From Bacteroides sp. (GTDB lineage Bacteria > Bacteroidota > Bacteroidia > Bacteroidales > UBA7960), in NCBI GenBank assembly GCA_036351255.1, contig JAZBOS010000089.1:1-39090 (forward strand): 39,090 bases of DNA, read 5' to 3'. The position numbers and the translations under genes were made by a program. Positions within the stretch are counted from its first letter, which is position 1. Each line of letters begins with the position of its first letter. The notes under the pieces are model-generated. The model was not told where the DNA came from and did no database searches. It saw only the letters and a list, made by a program, of their open reading frames with translations. Positions 1-9,650 of the stretch are shown piece after piece.

Positions 1-488
1 CCCAGCCTGTTTTTCAGGTCCACCATTTTGATGGCAGTGACGGCGGCTTCGTCCCCTTTGTTGCCGTGTTTTCCACCCGCCCGTTCCTTGGCCTGCTGGA
101 GGTTGTCGGTGGTAAGCACGCCAAAGATGACTGGAAAGCCCGAGTCGAGCTGCAGGTTCATGAGGCCTTGGCTTACGGCCTGGCAAATGAACTCGAAATG
201 ACGGGTCTCGCCCTGGATGACACAGCCAAGGCAGATGACGGCATCGATATCGAGCTGGTCGATAACGTAAGCTGCGCCCTGGGGCAGTTCAAAGCTCCCC
301 GGAACGTAATGAATGTAGAGGTTCTCCTGAGAGAGGCCGTGTTTTTTTAGCGTCTCGACGGCCCCGCTGAGCAGGGCACCCGTGATGTCAGGGTTCCACT
401 CAGAAACAACGATGCCCATCCGCATCTGTTTTGCGGAGGGCACCTTCGTGGGATCGTAAATTGAAAGATTCTGTTTTTTTTCGCTCAT
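1..488 (-). CDS. ribH: 6,7-dimethyl-8-ribityllumazine synthase, 3' end cut by window edge
   Basis: Lumazine synthase makes 6,7-dimethyl-8-ribityllumazine from 5-amino-6-ribitylaminouracil and dihydroxybutanone phosphate, the penultimate step of riboflavin synthesis in the cytoplasm. Read on the minus strand from the ATG at 488, 162 residues are visible. They contain the family's substrate-binding blocks: SEWNPDITGAL, PGSFELP, GCVIQGETRHFEF with the catalytic-region His, and FGVLTTDNLQQA followed by the phosphate-binding ERAGGKHGNKG. The family is usually 150-165 residues, so only the last few residues should be missing. The start lies 9 bases after the stop of the upstream TPR gene on the same strand, so the two are probably cotranscribed. 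No other riboflavin genes are visible. Identification is secure. Confidence 0.96.
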   Translation of the reverse strand, partial: MSEKKQNLSIYDPTKVPSAKQMRMGIVVSEWNPDITGALLSGAVETLKKHGLSQENLYIHYVPGSFELPQGAAYVIDQLDIDAVICLGCVIQGETRHFEFICQAVSQGLMNLQLDSGFPVIFGVLTTDNLQQAKERAGGKHGNKGDEAAVTAIKMVDLKNRL

Positions 489-497
489 TCAGAGGGT

Positions 498-1187
498 TTA
501 TTTCTGTGCACTGGTACGGCCGATGTATCTTTCGATGTTACGTCCTTCGGCCGAGTTCTGGTATTCCTTGCGGATGCGTTCATAAAGGGCAAGGGCTTCG
601 GCGGGCTGTCCCATTTCTTCGAAAAGAAGGCCGGCTTTGAAAAGGAAAACAGGGGTAGTGAAGTCATTGGGCTTGTAACGATAAGCCTTACGATAGTAAC
701 GTAAAGCGCTGGCCTGGTCCCCGTTCTCAAGGTAGGCATCGCCAATGGCGCCCAGTGCCATAGCCCCTACGATCTGGTCGCGTCCGCGGAATTTCTTCAG
801 GTGTTTGATGGCATCATCATAGTTGCCCAGCTTGAGGTTGCTGATCCCGGCATAGTAATGAGCCAGGTTGGCTGACTTGGTAAAGCGGTATGAAGAAATA
901 ATGTCGGCGAAGCCAGGGTATTCGGCATTGCCAACGAGGGCCAGCTGGAGGCTGTCCTGTTCAAACCAGGTCTCGGCCATAAACATCTCGGCACGTGCGT
1001 CTTTTTCGCGGGGAGCGAGGAAAAAACGGGTGTATCCGATGTAAGCGGCAATGAGCAGCACGATGATGGCTACGGTCCACATAATGCCATTCTGGTTACG
1101 CTCAATGAATTGCTCGGAGCGGCTCAGCGCTTCCTCAACCGCTAAAATATTCTTGTCGTCTTCGGTATGCTTTTTGCTTTTTGACAT
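498..1187 (-). CDS. Membrane-anchored tetratricopeptide repeat protein
   Basis: This 229-residue protein has a charged N-terminus, one predicted membrane segment at about residues 35-52 (MWTVAIIVLLIAAYIGY) and a soluble domain with TPR-like helical pairs from about residue 105 onward (LAHYYAGISNLKLGNYDDAIKHL; ALGAIGDAYLENGDQASALRYYRKAYRYKP; AGLLFEEMGQPAEALALYERI). The layout resembles YfgM/Tol-Pal-type TPR proteins that present a protein-binding domain at the periplasmic face of the inner membrane. That resemblance is an inference and no partner is identifiable. It is the first gene of a two-gene unit with ribH and has a consensus promoter upstream. TPR membrane proteins next to ribH are, from memory, common in Bacteroidota. 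The specific function is unknown. Confidence 0.85.
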   Translation of the reverse strand: MSKSKKHTEDDKNILAVEEALSRSEQFIERNQNGIMWTVAIIVLLIAAYIGYTRFFLAPREKDARAEMFMAETWFEQDSLQLALVGNAEYPGFADIISSYRFTKSANLAHYYAGISNLKLGNYDDAIKHLKKFRGRDQIVGAMALGAIGDAYLENGDQASALRYYRKAYRYKPNDFTTPVFLFKAGLLFEEMGQPAEALALYERIRKEYQNSAEGRNIERYIGRTSAQK

Positions 1188-1206
1188 ATTTTCTTTATTT
1201 AGGCTG

Positions 1207-1236
1207 CAAAATTAATTTATTTTTGCGTGTTTCAAA
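1207..1236 (-). promoter_or_regulatory. Bacteroidota-type promoter for the TPR-ribH unit
   Basis: On the minus strand a TTTG -33 element (plus-strand CAAA at 1233-1236) is followed after 18 bases by TAATTTTG (1207-1214), a perfect match to the TAnnTTTG -7 consensus of the Bacteroidota primary sigma factor. Transcription would start near 1201, about 14 bases before the ATG at 1187. Confidence 0.7.
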
Positions 1237-1370
1237 TGTTTTTGCGGTTTTTTTTGGAATGCCTTGTCAGGGAAAGTATTCATTTTCGGAAGCCTATTTT
1301 AGAAGCATAAAACCAATAAATTACCCTGCATGAGCGTTTCACGATAAAGCCGATAGTAAAATCCAATCTT

Positions 1371-2834
1371 ATGCGCAGCATACGCCTGTTCCTTCTGTTG
1401 CTGTTTTTGCCCTTGCTGGCCAGCCTGTTGTTTTCGTGCCGTGACGACAGTTTTGACCCGGACCCTTCGCTTGAACTGGGTTTCTCGGCCGACTCGCTTC
1501 TTTTTGACACGGTTTTTACCACCGTGGGTTCGGCCACGCGTTCATTCAGGGTTTATAACCAACACAGCAAGCGGATTCGTATCGCCTCGATTGCATTGGG
1601 CGGCGGTCAGGATTCTTATTTCAGGGTAAATGTGGACGGACGTTCGGGCTCGAGGCTGGAAGACGTGGAGATTGGTGCTAACGACAGTATTTTTGTTTTT
1701 GTGGAGGTGACCGTGGACCCGGTGAATCAGAACACTCCGCTGGTCATCACAGACAGTTTGGTCTTTAATCTTAATGGTAACGTTCAGGACGTGAAGCTGG
1801 TGGCCTGGGGGCAGGATGCGCATTTTATTTATCCCAACTATACCGACCCCTCTTCAGGGTTTTCATATCACCTGATACAGGAAAATACCCACTGGACCAG
1901 CGAGCTTCCTTATGTGATCTATGGGTTGGCTGTGGTGGCGCCGAATAAGACTCTGACGGTCGATGCTGGCACACAGGTGCACCTGCATAACAATGCCAGC
2001 CTGGTATTCTTAGGTGGATCTACGCTGAAGGTATACGGCCTGCGAGACCAGCCTGTGGTATTCCAGGGCGACCGCCTGGAGTCGTTTTATGCCGAACAGC
2101 CCGGGCAGTGGGGGCGCATCTGGCTGACAGCCACCAGTAAGGACCACGACATCCATCACGCTATCATTAAGAACGGAACCGTTGGGCTGCACGTGGACAG
2201 CATCGGGAGCTATACCTCGCCAACCTTGCGCATCCGCAATACCATTATTAAGAATATGAGCCTGGTGGGCATCCTGGCCCAAGGCAGCAATATAGAGGCG
2301 CAGAATACCGTGGTGGCCAACTGCGGGGAGCAGACGCTTTACCTGGCCCTTGGCGGTAAATACGACTTCAGGCATTGCACTTTCGCCAACTATTTCAATT
2401 TGCCCAACGCAAGCCTGCGGCAGACGCCTTCGGTGTTTTTCAATAATTATTATGTGGATACCACCGGGGTGCTGCAACAGCGGGATTTTGAATCGGTTTA
2501 TTTTGGAAACTCCATTGTTTACGGGAGCATTTCAGAAGAGCTGCAGTTTGATTTGGCGCCGGGCTCAGATCTGAACTTCACCTTCGACCACTGTTTGATA
2601 CGCACGCAGCGTGACATATTCAATCCCAGCTATATCAACGTGATTAAAAACCAGTCGCCGCAATTCAACGACCTGACGGTGCAGGATTACCGCCTCAGGG
2701 ATAACTCACCCGCCATCAATGCCGGCAAACCAGAGATCGCCCTTGAGATTCCGATCGATATCCTGGGCCGAAACCGCACGCTAAGACCTGATCTGGGGGC
2801 GTATCAGTATTATGAGATTGAAGAGGATAAGTAA
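1371..2834 (+). CDS. Secreted right-handed beta-helix lipoprotein
   Basis: This 487-residue protein starts with a signal sequence and lipobox (LLFSC, Cys about 23), so it is predicted to be lipid-anchored, probably in the outer membrane. Residues 30-160 form a beta-rich N-terminal region (SLLFDTVFTTVGSATRSFRVYN), resembling Ig-like domains that precede parallel beta-helices in Bacteroidota. Residues 190-440 show repeated short strands with Asn/Gly turns (PTLRIRNTIIKNMSLVGI, NIEAQNTVVANCGEQTLYL, TFDHCLIRTQ), typical of a right-handed beta-helix. The tail (SPAINAGKPEIALEIPIDILGRNR...DLGAYQYYE) is the classic end of such proteins. It stands alone between divergent or opposed neighbours. Beta-helices often bind or cut polysaccharide, but no catalytic residues can be assigned. 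Confidence 0.82.
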   Translation: MRSIRLFLLLLFLPLLASLLFSCRDDSFDPDPSLELGFSADSLLFDTVFTTVGSATRSFRVYNQHSKRIRIASIALGGGQDSYFRVNVDGRSGSRLEDVEIGANDSIFVFVEVTVDPVNQNTPLVITDSLVFNLNGNVQDVKLVAWGQDAHFIYPNYTDPSSGFSYHLIQENTHWTSELPYVIYGLAVVAPNKTLTVDAGTQVHLHNNASLVFLGGSTLKVYGLRDQPVVFQGDRLESFYAEQPGQWGRIWLTATSKDHDIHHAIIKNGTVGLHVDSIGSYTSPTLRIRNTIIKNMSLVGILAQGSNIEAQNTVVANCGEQTLYLALGGKYDFRHCTFANYFNLPNASLRQTPSVFFNNYYVDTTGVLQQRDFESVYFGNSIVYGSISEELQFDLAPGSDLNFTFDHCLIRTQRDIFNPSYINVIKNQSPQFNDLTVQDYRLRDNSPAINAGKPEIALEIPIDILGRNRTLRPDLGAYQYYEIEEDK

Positions 2835-2932
2835 GATTTGGGGTTTGGAGTTCAAGTTTTAATGTTTAAGGTCAGATATCAGGTTTTTTTTTGCCATTAG
2901 GAATAAGGCTTTGAACTATGAATCCCTAACCC

Positions 2933-3805
2933 CTAACTTCCCTGGATTTCCTTAATTTTCTGTCCTATCCCTGCAGGGGAGTCGACGACGTGGACGCCAC
3001 ATTCTTTGAGGATTTTCTTTTTGGCTTCGGCGGTGTCGTCTTTGCCACCGATGATAGCGCCGGCGTGTCCCATTGTTCGTCCCTTGGGGGCAGTGGCACC
3101 GGCAATGAAACTTACGACGGGCTTGGTGCCGTGGTCAAGGATGTAGCGAGCGGCATCGGCTTCCATATTGCCGCCGATCTCCCCAATCATAATGATGCCC
3201 TCTGTTTCAGGGTCGTTCATCAACAGCTCGACGGCTTCCTTCATGGTGGTGCCTGGTATTGGGTCGCCCCCGATGCCGATGCAGGTGGATTGACCCATGC
3301 CTGCCTTGGTGACCTGGTCGACGGCTTCGTATGTGAGGGTGCCTGAGCGGGAGACGATCCCAATGGTTCCCTTGCGGTGGATAAATCCGGGCATGATGCC
3401 AACTTTGGCCTCGCCGGGGGTGATGACCCCCGGGCAATTGGGGCCGATGAGGCGTGAGGACTTGCCTTTCAAGTATTCCTTTACCTTAAGCATATCCTGG
3501 ACAGGAATGCCCTCGGTAATGCAGACGATGACCTCTATTCCTGCCTCGGCGGCTTCCATAATGGAGTCGGCGGCAAAGGCAGGTGGCACGAAGATCAGGC
3601 TGACGTTGGCACCGGTCTCTTTCACGGCATCGGCTACGCTGTTGAAAACAGGGCGGTCCAGGTGGGTTTGTCCGCCCTTGCCAGGCGTAACGCCACCGAC
3701 CACGTTGGTTCCGTATTCGATCATCTGGGAGGCGTGGAAAGTGCCTTCGCTGCCGGTAAAGCCCTGTACGATTATTCTGGAATCCTTGTTGACGAGCACG
3801 CTCAT
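2933..3805 (-). CDS. sucD: Succinyl-CoA synthetase (succinate-CoA ligase) alpha subunit
   Basis: The alpha subunit carries the CoA-binding Rossmann domain and the phosphohistidine for the TCA-cycle reaction succinyl-CoA + NDP + Pi to succinate + CoA + NTP. The 290-residue length is standard. Visible signatures are the N-terminal [13 protein letters not shown]oA-binding loop, [28 protein letters not shown] in the ligase domain, and [13 protein letters not shown], which contains the active-site His at residue 247. The beta subunit sucC is not in the window. Separate sucC and sucD loci are known in some genomes, so this is not evidence of loss. The promoter is not obvious; a TATTTTTA -7-like element lies about 30 bases upstream of the start on the minus strand. 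Confidence 0.96.
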   Translation of the reverse strand: MSVLVNKDSRIIVQGFTGSEGTFHASQMIEYGTNVVGGVTPGKGGQTHLDRPVFNSVADAVKETGANVSLIFVPPAFAADSIMEAAEAGIEVIVCITEGIPVQDMLKVKEYLKGKSSRLIGPNCPGVITPGEAKVGIMPGFIHRKGTIGIVSRSGTLTYEAVDQVTKAGMGQSTCIGIGGDPIPGTTMKEAVELLMNDPETEGIIMIGEIGGNMEADAARYILDHGTKPVVSFIAGATAPKGRTMGHAGAIIGGKDDTAEAKKKILKECGVHVVDSPAGIGQKIKEIQGS

Positions 3806-3867
3806 AAAGCTTGTTTTGTTTTGTTTGAGGTGTAAAAATAAGTTTTTTCAGCAAAAAGAACGATGAA

Positions 3868-3916
3868 AAGTTTAAAAGTTGAAGAGTTTAAAAGTTGGAA
3901 AGTTGAAGTTTTAAAG
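3868..3916. repeat. Short degenerate tandem repeat in intergenic DNA
   Basis: The spacer upstream of sucD carries imperfect tandem units built on AGTTTAAAAGTTGAAG, seen twice and then decaying into GGAAAGTTGAAGTTTTAAAG. No coding potential was seen. Similar simple heptad-like repeats occur in spacers of many Bacteroidota, and no function is assigned. Confidence 0.55.
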
Positions 3917-3966
3917 GTGCTGGATGTTAGGTTTTTGTTTTGATCTCAGAATAATGATTAACCCAG

Positions 3967-3990
3967 CCTGCCGGCTGGCAGGGATTTTTG
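3967..3990 (+). other. GC-rich hairpin followed by a T-run in the sucD/mnmE divergent spacer
   Basis: CCTGCC (3967-3972) pairs with GGCAGG (3977-3982) across a 4-base loop, and GATTTTTG follows. It looks like a short intrinsic terminator on the plus strand, but no plus-strand gene ends just before it. It may instead be an intergenic repeat or a block to antisense readthrough into mnmE. Confidence 0.4.
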
Positions 3991-4024
3991 ATTTCAGAAT
4001 TTATTAATGGTGTTGATATTGGTT

Positions 4025-4055
4025 TATATTTGTAATATTCTTTCAGAAAGGAGGG
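4025..4055 (+). promoter_or_regulatory. Promoter -7 element and strong Shine-Dalgarno for mnmE
   Basis: TATATTTG at 4025-4032 is a perfect TAnnTTTG -7 element, with no clear TTTG -33 partner. AAAGGAGGG at 4047-4055 sits 4 bases before the mnmE ATG at 4060. A full AGGAGG is unusual here, because most genes in this window have none; it fixes the start codon. Confidence 0.6.
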
Positions 4056-4059
4056 ATTT

Positions 4060-5460
4060 ATGGAAGGATATGGCATAAAAGATACGATTTGTGCGCCTGC
4101 CACTGCACCGGGTATGGCAGCTATTGCGGTGATCAGGCTATCGGGGCCAGAGGCCTTTGGAATTGCAGCCGGGTGTTTTAAGCCTAAGAAAAAAGACTTG
4201 AATTTTGAGGACATTGCCTCGCATCAGGTGGTTTTCGGGGTAATCCACGAGGGTGGGCAGCCACTGGATGAGGTGCTGCTGACACGTTTTATTGCTCCGC
4301 ATACCTATACGGGGGAAGACTTGGTGGAGATATCTTGCCACGGCTCGCCTTTCATCCAGCAGGAGATTCTGCGGCTGCTGATAGACAGTGGAGCGCAGAT
4401 GGCAAGACCGGGGGAATTTACAATGCGTGCGTTTCTGAATGGCCGCATGGACCTCTCGCAGGCGGAAGCCGTAGCCGACCTTATCGCTTCCAATTCTTCG
4501 GCCTCACACCAGATGGCGTTCAGGCAGATGCGGGGTCATTTCTCGGAAAGGATACATGAACTTAGGCAGCAACTGGTGAACTTTGCCGGACTCATAGAAC
4601 TGGAACTGGACTTCAGTGAGGAAGATGTGGAGTTTGCCGACCGGAGCAGCCTGACCGCTTTACTCGACAGCATTGAATCGGAGATCGGACGGCTGAAGCA
4701 GTCGTTTACGATGGGCAACGTGCTGAAGAACGGCATCCCGGTGGCCATCATCGGCAAGCCGAACGTGGGGAAATCGACGCTGCTGAATGCACTGCTGAAT
4801 GAGGAGCGTGCCATCGTGAGTGAAATTCCCGGCACGACGCGTGATACCATAGAAGACGTAGTGGTGATAGAGGGGGTGGCTTTCCGTTTCATCGACACGG
4901 CAGGCCTTCGCCACAGCGAAGATGTAATAGAGACGGCAGGGATTGAACGCACCTATGAAAAGATCCGCCAGGCAGCTATTGTTTTGTATATTTTCGATGC
5001 CAGCGAGACGACACTGGAAGAGATCACTGAGACACTGAATGAGCTTAGGGAAAAGTTCTATGACGAGCATAAGCGGCTTATCCTGATTGCCAATAAAATC
5101 GATCTGATGGAGGAGATCCCTCATCATTTCCGCAACCTGGTGGAACTGGAGACCATCTTTGTATCGGCCAAACGCAAAGAGAACATTCACCTGATAGCCG
5201 ACAGCCTGGTGAAGTCGGTCAGTACGGCCGTAGAAGAGGAGAATCTGGCCATTGTGAGCAATAGTCGCCATTATGAGGCGCTGGCAAGAACTGCAGATGC
5301 CATTGCTGCAGTCCGCAAGGGCATAGAAGATAAGTTGCCGGGCGATCTGATGGCCATTGACCTGCGCACGGCCCTGCATCACCTGGGCACTATCACCGGC
5401 GAGGTGACCAATGACGAGATATTGGGGAATATTTTTGAGAAGTTCTGTATCGGCAAATAA
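4060..5460 (+). CDS. mnmE: tRNA uridine-5-carboxymethylaminomethyl modification GTPase MnmE
   Basis: MnmE works with MnmG to place the cmnm5 group on U34 of certain tRNAs, using GTP and methylene-tetrahydrofolate. The 466-residue protein has the N-terminal folate-binding domain (DTICAPATAPGMAAIAVIRLSG), a helical domain and an inserted G domain. The G domain has its P-loop GKPNVGKST at 232-240, switch-II DTAGLRHSED near 278 and NKID near 345. The C-terminal FCIGK carries the conserved catalytic-region cysteine. Length and motifs are complete. The start is fixed by the strong Shine-Dalgarno. It converges on prfC with only 4 bases between stop codons. mnmG lies elsewhere, as is usual. Confidence 0.97.
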   Translation: MEGYGIKDTICAPATAPGMAAIAVIRLSGPEAFGIAAGCFKPKKKDLNFEDIASHQVVFGVIHEGGQPLDEVLLTRFIAPHTYTGEDLVEISCHGSPFIQQEILRLLIDSGAQMARPGEFTMRAFLNGRMDLSQAEAVADLIASNSSASHQMAFRQMRGHFSERIHELRQQLVNFAGLIELELDFSEEDVEFADRSSLTALLDSIESEIGRLKQSFTMGNVLKNGIPVAIIGKPNVGKSTLLNALLNEERAIVSEIPGTTRDTIEDVVVIEGVAFRFIDTAGLRHSEDVIETAGIERTYEKIRQAAIVLYIFDASETTLEEITETLNELREKFYDEHKRLILIANKIDLMEEIPHHFRNLVELETIFVSAKRKENIHLIADSLVKSVSTAVEEENLAIVSNSRHYEALARTADAIAAVRKGIEDKLPGDLMAIDLRTALHHLGTITGEVTNDEILGNIFEKFCIGK

Positions 5461-5464
5461 GGAA

Positions 5465-7033
5465 TCAGAATTCGGATGTATAGTGAAATTCGATTTCGGG
5501 GAATGCTTCCCGTGTCGTTTTTAATTGCCATTGCGTTTCAGCCATAAAGACCGGCCGGTTTTCCTTGTCCCAGGCAATGTTTCGGCTGGTAGTTGCAATG
5601 AATTTCCTGAGGGCCTCCTTGTCCTTAGAAGTAAGCCATGACGCCTTAAATAAATTGAGGGGATGAAAAGAGCAGGACGCCCCATATTCATGGAGAAGCC
5701 TGAACTGAATCACTTCGAATTGCAAATCGCCTACGGTACCAATGATCTTCACATTGCCGGGCTGGCGAATAAACAGCTGGGCCACGCCTTCATCGGTAAG
5801 TTGCCGGATGCCTTTTTCGAGCTGTTTGCTTTTCATTGGGTTGCGGTTGACCAGTTCCCTGAAAATTTCGGGAGAAAAGCTGGGGATCCCTTTAAACCGA
5901 ATCACTTCGCCTTCGGATAAACTGTCGCCAATTTTAAAATTGCCGGTGTCGTAAAGCCCCACCACGTCTCCTGGGAAAGCCTCATCAATAATGCTTTTTT
6001 CCCGTGCCATAAAACTGGTAGGGTTGGGAAAGCGCAATTTCTTGCCTAACCTAGAATGTAAATAAAAATTGTTTCGTTTGAAGGAGCCGGACACCACCCG
6101 GCAAAAAGCAATACGGTTCCGGTGGTTAGGATCAAGGTTAGCATGGATCTTGAAAATGAATCCGGAAAATTCCTTTTCACCAGGGTCAATGATCCTGTCT
6201 TCTGTTGGACGGGGCAAGGGTTCTGGGGCTATCTTGACAAAGGTTTCAAGCAATTCCTTTACCCCAAAATTATTGATGGCACTTCCAAAAAACACTGGTG
6301 ACAGGTAAGCTTCGTTATAAAGGACTTGATCAAAAGGCTCATAAATCCCCTGGATGACCTCCACATCTTCTCTGAGTTTTTTTGCCATGGATTTTCCAAT
6401 CCAATCATCAAGAACTGTGTTATCGAGGTTTCGGAGCCTGACTTTCTCTTCAGAGATCTCTGTTTTGTTTGATTCGAAGAGTTGCAGTTGATTTTCAAGC
6501 AGGTTGTAGACCCCTTTGAAATTGTTTCCCATTCCAACTGGCCAGGTAATGGGCCTTAGGTGGATATTCAGTTCTTTTTCCGTCTCTTCCAATAAGGCAT
6601 AAGGGTCTTTCCCTTCCCTGTCGAGTTTATTGATGAAAATAATGACTGGGGTGTGACGCATACGGCAAACCTCCATTAGGTTTCGGGTTTGCTCTTCAAT
6701 GCCCTTCACGGAATCAATGACCAGAATGACGCTGTCGACCGCCGTGAGCGTGCGGTAGGTGTCCTCAGCGAAGTCCTTATGTCCAGGGGTGTCGAGGATG
6801 TTGATTTTATATCCGTTGTAATCAAACCCCATCACAGACGTAGCCACGGATATGCCTCTCTGCTTTTCGATCTCCATAAAATCGGAAGTGGCCGTTTTTC
6901 GAATTTTATTGGTTTTTACGGCGCCTGCAGTTTGTATGGCCCCGCCAAGCAATAACAACTTTTCGGTGAGGGTGGTTTTACCGGCATCTGGGTGGCTGAT
7001 AATCCCAAAAGTTCTTCTGTTTCTGTAACTCAC
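5465..7033 (-). CDS. prfC: Peptide chain release factor 3
   Basis: RF3 is a translational GTPase that recycles RF1/RF2 from the ribosome after termination. The 522-residue length is close to the E. coli protein. The G domain shows HPDAGKTTL (14-22), the switch I region with [26 protein letters not shown] and FINKLDREG. The RF3-type domains II and III follow ([42 protein letters not shown]). The start is a GTG at 7033-7031: no in-frame ATG lies upstream, and the GTG leads directly into the conserved [17 protein letters not shown]. It is divergent from the helicase gene across a 269-base spacer in which I see no gene. Confidence 0.96.
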   Translation of the reverse strand: MSYRNRRTFGIISHPDAGKTTLTEKLLLLGGAIQTAGAVKTNKIRKTATSDFMEIEKQRGISVATSVMGFDYNGYKINILDTPGHKDFAEDTYRTLTAVDSVILVIDSVKGIEEQTRNLMEVCRMRHTPVIIFINKLDREGKDPYALLEETEKELNIHLRPITWPVGMGNNFKGVYNLLENQLQLFESNKTEISEEKVRLRNLDNTVLDDWIGKSMAKKLREDVEVIQGIYEPFDQVLYNEAYLSPVFFGSAINNFGVKELLETFVKIAPEPLPRPTEDRIIDPGEKEFSGFIFKIHANLDPNHRNRIAFCRVVSGSFKRNNFYLHSRLGKKLRFPNPTSFMAREKSIIDEAFPGDVVGLYDTGNFKIGDSLSEGEVIRFKGIPSFSPEIFRELVNRNPMKSKQLEKGIRQLTDEGVAQLFIRQPGNVKIIGTVGDLQFEVIQFRLLHEYGASCSFHPLNLFKASWLTSKDKEALRKFIATTSRNIAWDKENRPVFMAETQWQLKTTREAFPEIEFHYTSEF

Positions 7034-7290
7034 TTCTTTTTATGTTTTTTTATTACAAGCACTGGCAACGGCTGCTAAAATGCATTTTTCCTATGCAGGC
7101 GATTCAATCAGTGGAAAAGAGAAAAGCAATGAAAGGAATTTTCAGGGCGGGGAAACTGGACAATGGAGAAATATTACTGGCATATACAGACCACAAAAGT
7201 AATCAATATTGCCAAGGAAGGAGTTTTTTTCCGTTGTTTGGGTTAGACTGGAGAGGTCAAATGGGATCAAAGCATTTTGTTCATTTTATG

Positions 7291-7298
7291 TAATTTTG
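7291..7298 (+). promoter_or_regulatory. -7 element of the helicase gene, four bases from the ATG
   Basis: TAATTTTG is a perfect TAnnTTTG element. Only CGGA separates it from the ATG at 7303, so the transcript would begin at or next to the start codon. No convincing -33 TTTG at 18-21 base spacing was found. Confidence 0.5.
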
Positions 7299-7302
7299 CG
7301 GA

Positions 7303-9366
7303 ATGAGCCTCCAGCCCGAAAATCATAGTTTGCATGAAGAGAAGCAATTCCTTGCACTGGTGATGAAGAAACTCACCGATTCGCTGAAGCAATTCAGCGA
7401 GCGGATCAAGGGGCTTTCCGATGATATGCTTGAGACCAGGAGGTACCTGTATGAGCATAAGACAGGGATGGACCGTATGGAGCGCTATGCCATCCTGCAG
7501 AGCCTCTTTCGGGGTAACTTGGTGGGTGAGAGTGCCGTGGAGCGTATGAAGAACATTGAAAAACTGCTGGCGTCACCTTACTTTGGGCGAATCGACTTCA
7601 GGGAAAAAAGCGGGGATGAGGTGTTCCCATTGTATATCGGCATCCATTCGTTTTACGACCAGGAGGCCCGGGCCAATGTAATCCACGACTGGCGGGCACC
7701 CGTTTCAAGTATGTTTTACGATTTTGAGCTGGGCGAGGTTTTTTTTGAAACCCACGAAGGCAGGGTCGAGGGCGACATCACCCTCAAGGGGCAGTATCAT
7801 ATCCGCAACGGCAAAATGGAGTATATGCTCGAGAACCCCTCGGCAGTATACGATGAGATGCTGCAGCAGGTGCTGAGTGAAAACTCTGACCGTAAGATGC
7901 GCAACATCGTGGCCACCATTCAACGTGATCAGAACCCCATTGTCAGGAATGAGCGCTCACGGGTGTTGATCATACAAGGGGTAGCTGGATCGGGCAAGAC
8001 CTCCATAGCCCTCCACCGCATCGCCTTCCTACTCTATCGCTTTAAGGCCACGATTAAAGCCAACAACATCCTCATCATCTCGCCCAACAAGGTGTATGCT
8101 GACTACATTGCCAATGTATTGCCCGAACTGGGTGAGGAGCGGGTCCCCGAAATGGGTATGGAAGAACTTGGTGCGAAGCTGCTGCAAGGACGCTATAAGT
8201 TCCAGACCTTTTTTGAGCAGGTCAGCCAGTTGCTGGGAAAAAGCGACGAGGGTTTTCGTGAGCGCATCGAGTTCAAGGCCTCTGGCGATATGCTTACCAG
8301 GCTTGACCAGTATTTAGTTTATGTCAACAACGAATTTTTTAAGCCTGCCGACCTGTGGGTGGGACGAAGCTTGGTGCCAGAATGGTTTATCAAAGAACAG
8401 TTCGAGTCGCTCCATCGCCTGCCTGTAATGAAGCGCTTCGGGATGATGGCCAAAGCCATAGAGGATAACATTGTTTTTTATTACCGCCGTGATGTGACTC
8501 CCGAGGAGCGCAAGTTTATCCTGAAGGAGGTGACGGCGATGTTCAGGATTACCAACGTGAGACAGCTGTATAAGGATTTCTACGAATGGCTGGGGCAGCC
8601 CCAAATGCTGAAGGCAGCCAGCAGGTCGAGACTCGAGTATGCTGATGTGTTTCCGCTGGTGTACCTGATGATACGCTTTGAAGGTTCACAGACCTTCGAT
8701 GGGGTGAAGCACCTTTTGGTGGACGAGATGCAGGACTACACCCCCTTACAGTATGCAGTGCTGGCCAGGCTGTTTTCCTGCAATAAAACCATCCTGGGTG
8801 ACGCCAGCCAAAAGGTGAGCCTGGCAGGCTCCTCGACGGCCGAGATGATCCGCGAGGTGATGCCCGATGCCGACCTGGTGAAGCTCAGGCGAAGCTACCG
8901 TAGCACTTGGGAGATTACACGCTTTGCCCAGCAGATCCTGCCCGACAGCCTGCTTATAGCAGTGGAGCGTCATGGTGAGGCGCCCAAGGTGAAAGGCTTT
9001 GGCGGGCAGAAGGAGGAGGTGGCCTACATCAGGGAGCGCATTGTAACCTTTTGGAAATCAGGTCAAAAGACGATGGGTATCATCTGCAAGACACAGAAAC
9101 AGGCTGATTGGCTCTACGGACAACTGGGCTCGATGCAAGAGTCAGTCAGCATACTCGATAAACAGAGTAAGGCGTTTTCCTTAGGAGTGGTTTTGATGCC
9201 CGTTCACCTGGCCAAAGGGCTGGAGTTTGATGAAGTAATTGTACCCTTCGTTACCGGTGAGCATTACAATACTGAATTGGATAAGCACCTGCTTTATATT
9301 GCCTGTACGAGGGCGATGCACAGGCTCGGATTGAGCTACGCCGGGAGAAAAAGCCAGTTTATTTAG
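7303..9366 (+). CDS. HelD-like superfamily 1 (UvrD/Rep-type) helicase
   Basis: HelD-family SF1 ATPases bind RNA polymerase and free stalled complexes. The 687-residue protein starts with a helical, probably coiled-coil segment (EEKQFLALVMKKLTDSLKQFSERIKGL), typical of HelD and of related Bacteroidota helicases. It has a Walker A VAGSGKTS at 227-234 followed by IALHRIAFLLYRF, Walker B DEMQD at 474-478, a Q-box-like GDASQKVSL, KLRRSYRST (motif IV region, about 528-536), and C-terminal motifs V/VI (VHLAKGLEFDEVIVPF; LLYIACTRAMHRLGL). It is somewhat shorter than B. subtilis HelD. RNA polymerase as the target is inference from family; a DNA repair role is the alternative. Confidence 0.85.
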   Translation: MSLQPENHSLHEEKQFLALVMKKLTDSLKQFSERIKGLSDDMLETRRYLYEHKTGMDRMERYAILQSLFRGNLVGESAVERMKNIEKLLASPYFGRIDFREKSGDEVFPLYIGIHSFYDQEARANVIHDWRAPVSSMFYDFELGEVFFETHEGRVEGDITLKGQYHIRNGKMEYMLENPSAVYDEMLQQVLSENSDRKMRNIVATIQRDQNPIVRNERSRVLIIQGVAGSGKTSIALHRIAFLLYRFKATIKANNILIISPNKVYADYIANVLPELGEERVPEMGMEELGAKLLQGRYKFQTFFEQVSQLLGKSDEGFRERIEFKASGDMLTRLDQYLVYVNNEFFKPADLWVGRSLVPEWFIKEQFESLHRLPVMKRFGMMAKAIEDNIVFYYRRDVTPEERKFILKEVTAMFRITNVRQLYKDFYEWLGQPQMLKAASRSRLEYADVFPLVYLMIRFEGSQTFDGVKHLLVDEMQDYTPLQYAVLARLFSCNKTILGDASQKVSLAGSSTAEMIREVMPDADLVKLRRSYRSTWEITRFAQQILPDSLLIAVERHGEAPKVKGFGGQKEEVAYIRERIVTFWKSGQKTMGIICKTQKQADWLYGQLGSMQESVSILDKQSKAFSLGVVLMPVHLAKGLEFDEVIVPFVTGEHYNTELDKHLLYIACTRAMHRLGLSYAGRKSQFI

Positions 9367-9650
9367 GGTTTTAAGTTTCAAATCTAAGTTTTCTAGTGCC
9401 AAGTTTCAACCTGTCCCATGCCTAGCTGGGCTTTAGGCTCCTGATTTCATTTTCTGGCATCAGAGATCTGATCAATGAGTAAGATTTAAAGAAAAATTTT
9501 CATCTTGGGTTCGGTAATGAATCAGATTGTAATCCACTGAAGATTGATGCATTAAAGAACTATAATTCAAGTGTTTGCAAGATTGTAGTTAATTTTGTTT
9601 TGCCGATGAAAGTCAAGGGAAAAGCCCTTTTGCATTCGGCAAGGAGATGA

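Noticed and set aside
66..350. 94-codon plus-strand frame at the left edge
   Set aside because: It is the antisense of ribH, whose translation matches lumazine synthase motif for motif.
3868..3916. CRISPR-like or regulatory repeat upstream of sucD
   Set aside because: Units are adjacent without spacers and decay quickly; simple tandem repeat only.
7042..7293. 83-codon plus-strand frame between prfC and the helicase
   Set aside because: Low-complexity, no recognisable features, and it runs through the helicase promoter region; treated as chance.
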